From Planctomycetaceae bacterium (lineage in GTDB: Bacteria > Planctomycetota > Phycisphaerae > UBA1845 > UTPLA1): 64,000 bases of DNA. The stretch covers positions 3,534,001 to 3,598,000 of the forward strand of contig CP030884.1 of assembly GCA_006969385.1 (NCBI GenBank). The letters are read 5' to 3'. The notes beneath the pieces are model-generated. The model was not told the DNA's origin. It saw nothing but the letters and a program-made list of their open reading frames with translations, and searched no databases. The translations under genes and the position numbers were made by a program. Of this stretch, positions 61,985 to 64,000 are shown piece by piece; positions within the stretch are counted from its first letter, which is position 1; every line of letters starts with the position of its first letter.

Positions 61985-62788
61985 ATGTCCGACGTACCCC
62001 CCGTTCCCCAGCAGCAGCAACATATGCCGCACTATCAACCGCAATACGGCCCGACCGAGCCGCAGACCAGCAAGCTGGCGATTGCCGCCTTTATCTGCGG
62101 GTTGGTGTTTTGTATTCCGATTCTGACGCCGCTGGCCGCGGTTACATTGGGTGTGATTGCGTTAATCGTGATCGCCAGCAGCAACGGCCGTACCAAGGGC
62201 AACGGGTTCGCGCTGAGCGGGATCATTTTGGGGCTGCTGGTGGGCGTCGGTCAGATTTGGATGGCGACGTCGGCGTTTGGCTTGGTTACCGAAATGGCAT
62301 CGGGACCGGCGCGGCGGGTGATGAAGGGCCTGGAAGACAAGGCTTACAGCCAGGTACGAAACGTGCTCGCGACAGGCGCCGATCAGGTGACGGACGAGCA
62401 ACTCGATGCGTTTCGATCGATCGTGGAAGAGAATTGCGGCAAGCTTATCAGTGTCGGCTTCGACTGGTACGGACAAGGCTTAATGGCCAGCCCGCAAGCA
62501 GGCAACATGACAAACCCGTTTGCGCCGAACATGAACGCGGCGCAGGTTTTCCCGATTTCATTAGAGTTCGAGAATGGCACGTTTATCGGCGCGATCGACT
62601 TGGTGCCCAATCCGAACCCGCCGACCAATCCCAACTTTTCCAACATTTTCAAAGTGTCGAACGTCTCGATCATCATCAATTCCAACCCGGTGCGGATGAT
62701 CCCGGTGCCTGCCACCAATGCGCCTAATGGCGCGCCGGATACAGATAGTTCGGTAGATGACGAATCCGAAACTGCTAGCGAAGCCTGA
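61985..62788 (+). CDS. DUF4190-like membrane protein
   Basis: The 267-residue product begins MSDVPPVPQQQQHMPHYQPQ, a Gln/Pro-rich leader. Two membrane helices follow (SKLAIAAFICGLVFCIPILT and AAVTLGVIALIVIASS), then NGFALSGIILGLLVGVGQIW, the DUF4190-like pattern of repeated hydrophobic segments. A soluble C-terminal region ends in an acidic tail. GGAGA precedes ATG 61985. Function unknown. Confidence 0.7.
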   Translation: MSDVPPVPQQQQHMPHYQPQYGPTEPQTSKLAIAAFICGLVFCIPILTPLAAVTLGVIALIVIASSNGRTKGNGFALSGIILGLLVGVGQIWMATSAFGLVTEMASGPARRVMKGLEDKAYSQVRNVLATGADQVTDEQLDAFRSIVEENCGKLISVGFDWYGQGLMASPQAGNMTNPFAPNMNAAQVFPISLEFENGTFIGAIDLVPNPNPPTNPNFSNIFKVSNVSIIINSNPVRMIPVPATNAPNGAPDTDSSVDDESETASEA

Positions 62789-63187
62789 CGAGCGGTTTCG
62801 CGCGGTCCATTCGATTTCTGGTTGGTGTGGAGACATACGGCACCGACCAGCGTTTTATCATCGCGGGTGGGAATCCTTTCCGGCGCGGGGTCAATTAAGA
62901 CTTGTTCGATGCTGTTAGCGAATCGTCTTAAGGCATGAGGCAGGGCCAATCTCATACGCCGAAGGCGTTACATCATCCAGCCCAGGGTTGCCGCGTATGC
63001 GGCTACCCTGGGTTCAAATGTCCAATTTGAAATTTCAACTCTGAAAGAGTTGCGTCACGTCGCGCGATTAGTCGTCGACGCTCGCATTCGACTACCCAAG
63101 CGGCACAGCTCATCTTTACCATCAGGTTACGCCGACGGCCATACCCTCGCGTTGCCGCGCACCCCTCACATCGCTACATTGCCGCTC
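62789..63187. other. Intergenic region with a triple-hairpin repeat
   Basis: This 399-base region before murJ contains the element at 62956-63051. No gene or clear promoter was recognised. Confidence 0.45.
62956..63051 (+). repeat. Composite hairpin element
   Basis: Three small palindromes lie in sequence: ACGCCGAAGGCGT (62956-62968), CCCAGGGT...ACCCTGGG with an inner CCGC/GCGG (62981-63012), and AACTCTGAAAGAGTT (63037-63051). Such a composite looks like an interspersed repeat, but no second copy was found in this window. Confidence 0.4.
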
Positions 63188-64000
63188 ATGGCGTCGGCAC
63201 CCAACTCGACTTCCTCGCGCTTTCTCGGTTCGGCCCGTTTGCTGGCGTTCTGCACCTTATGCTCGCGCTTCACAGGCCTCGCCCGCGATATGGTGATGAA
63301 TCGCGTGTACGGGCAGGGCTGGGAACAAGACGCGTTTAACTACGGCTTTCTGATTCCCAACTTATTTCGACGCTTGTTCGGTGAAGGCGCGCTCTCGGCG
63401 GTCTTCGTACCCGTCTTCACCGACGTGCTCGATCGCGAGGGCAAACCTGCGGCGTGGGTACTGTTGGGCCGCATCACCGGCTTGATGTCGCTGGCCTTGG
63501 TGGTGCTGGTGATCCTGTTGGAATTGACGGCGCTGGGCATTGCCACCTTCATGCCCGACGTGAGTCGGTTGCACATCGGCCTGACGGCGTTAATGACGCC
63601 CTTCATGATCGGCGTGTGTTTGGTCGCGCTGTTTTCCAGCATTCTCAATTGCCTCAACCATTTCACCATACCCGGCTTGCTGCCGATCGTATTGAACATG
63701 TTGATCATTACCGGCGCGTGGGTGGTGGGGCCGCTGTTGGGTGATGAACTCGACGAACAGGTGTACGGCGTGGGCGCGTGCGTCTTGGCGGCGAGTATTT
63801 TTCAAATTGCCATCATTCTGCCGGTGTTACGCAAGCATGGGGTGCGCTTTCGGCTGTCGCTCGATCGTAAGGACAAAGACGTCAAACGCATTCTGCGCAT
63901 GTTTATCCCCGTGGTGTTGGGGCAGGGCGTGTTGTTGTTTAACTCGTTCTTCGATACGCAGATTTGCACCAGCCTCACGCGCTCCCCCGACGAAGGGCCG
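63188..64000 (+). CDS. murJ: Lipid II flippase MurJ (MviN), 3' truncated by window end
   Basis: The 271 residues present begin MASAPNSTSSRFLGSARLLA, then SRFTGLARDMVMNRVYGQGW, FLIPNLFRRLFGEGALSAVF and VPVFTDVL, the MurJ/MviN N-terminal signature. Several membrane helices follow (LMSLALVVLVILLELTALGI, MTPFMIGVCLVALFSSILN). MurJ moves lipid II across the inner membrane for peptidoglycan synthesis. The gene continues past the window edge. Confidence 0.93.
   Translation, partial: MASAPNSTSSRFLGSARLLAFCTLCSRFTGLARDMVMNRVYGQGWEQDAFNYGFLIPNLFRRLFGEGALSAVFVPVFTDVLDREGKPAAWVLLGRITGLMSLALVVLVILLELTALGIATFMPDVSRLHIGLTALMTPFMIGVCLVALFSSILNCLNHFTIPGLLPIVLNMLIITGAWVVGPLLGDELDEQVYGVGACVLAASIFQIAIILPVLRKHGVRFRLSLDRKDKDVKRILRMFIPVVLGQGVLLFNSFFDTQICTSLTRSPDEGP

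Overview
The window looks like a chromosomal piece of a Gram-negative-type bacterium, most likely a planctomycete (Planctomycetota, perhaps Phycisphaerae or a relative). This is inferred, not proven. The clues are a secreted cysteine-rich GACC-repeat protein ending in a dockerin-like EF-hand pair, an ECF sigma factor overlapping a Ser/Thr kinase-TPR gene, an oversized UvrA, and envelope genes for an LpxL-type acyltransferase, MreC and MurJ. Base composition is moderately GC-rich. No rRNA, tRNA or CRISPR array was recognised.

Layout. 1-6.3 kb: end of an unknown gene, GACC-repeat protein, pseudouridine-synthase-like protein with an altered catalytic residue, MreC-like protein, lipid acyltransferase, TPR-YggX fusion. 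6.4-7.9 kb: a REP-associated tyrosine transposase (RAYT) bracketed by inverted copies of a GTAG-headed palindrome, more copies, and a frameshifted small gene. 7.9-12.1 kb: two tandem glutaminases, one lacking the catalytic lysine, diverging from an M49-like metallopeptidase lipoprotein. 12.2-13.2 kb: an orphan gene of foreign appearance. 13.4-18.3 kb: kinase/ECF sigma operon and an Asp-box lipoprotein. 18.8-22.8 kb: mnmG, then small accessory genes (Imm31-like, hypothetical, remnant) and a methyltransferase.

22.9-41.8 kb is an exopolysaccharide locus of the exosortase-associated type. A secretion-ATPase homologue fused to about 1100 residues of coiled coil diverges from ten same-strand genes: Wza-like export lipoprotein, chain-length determinant (frameshifted), BY-kinase-like ATPase, FemAB-like protein, several glycosyltransferases, a polysaccharide deacetylase and an O-antigen-ligase-like membrane protein. 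The exosortase and its substrates are not in the window.

42-64 kb: a small hypothetical gene, superoxide dismutase, a GYF_2-like protein, and an unusual UvrA locus. There, a protein equal to only the first ABC half of UvrA lies upstream of a 1727-residue protein that begins with a second ABC half, continues as a complete UvrA and ends in a duplicated unknown domain. A nucleotidyltransferase-like gene pair sits between them. After that come a DHH phosphoesterase, two GT2 glycosyltransferases, a DMT transporter, a GH20 hydrolase, a pair of tiny secreted paralogues, MutY, a DUF4190-like protein and the start of murJ.

Intergenic DNA is rich in short palindromic repeats of several families. Three genes are interrupted in ways that one base in a homopolymer run would repair, so either real decay or sequence error must be considered.
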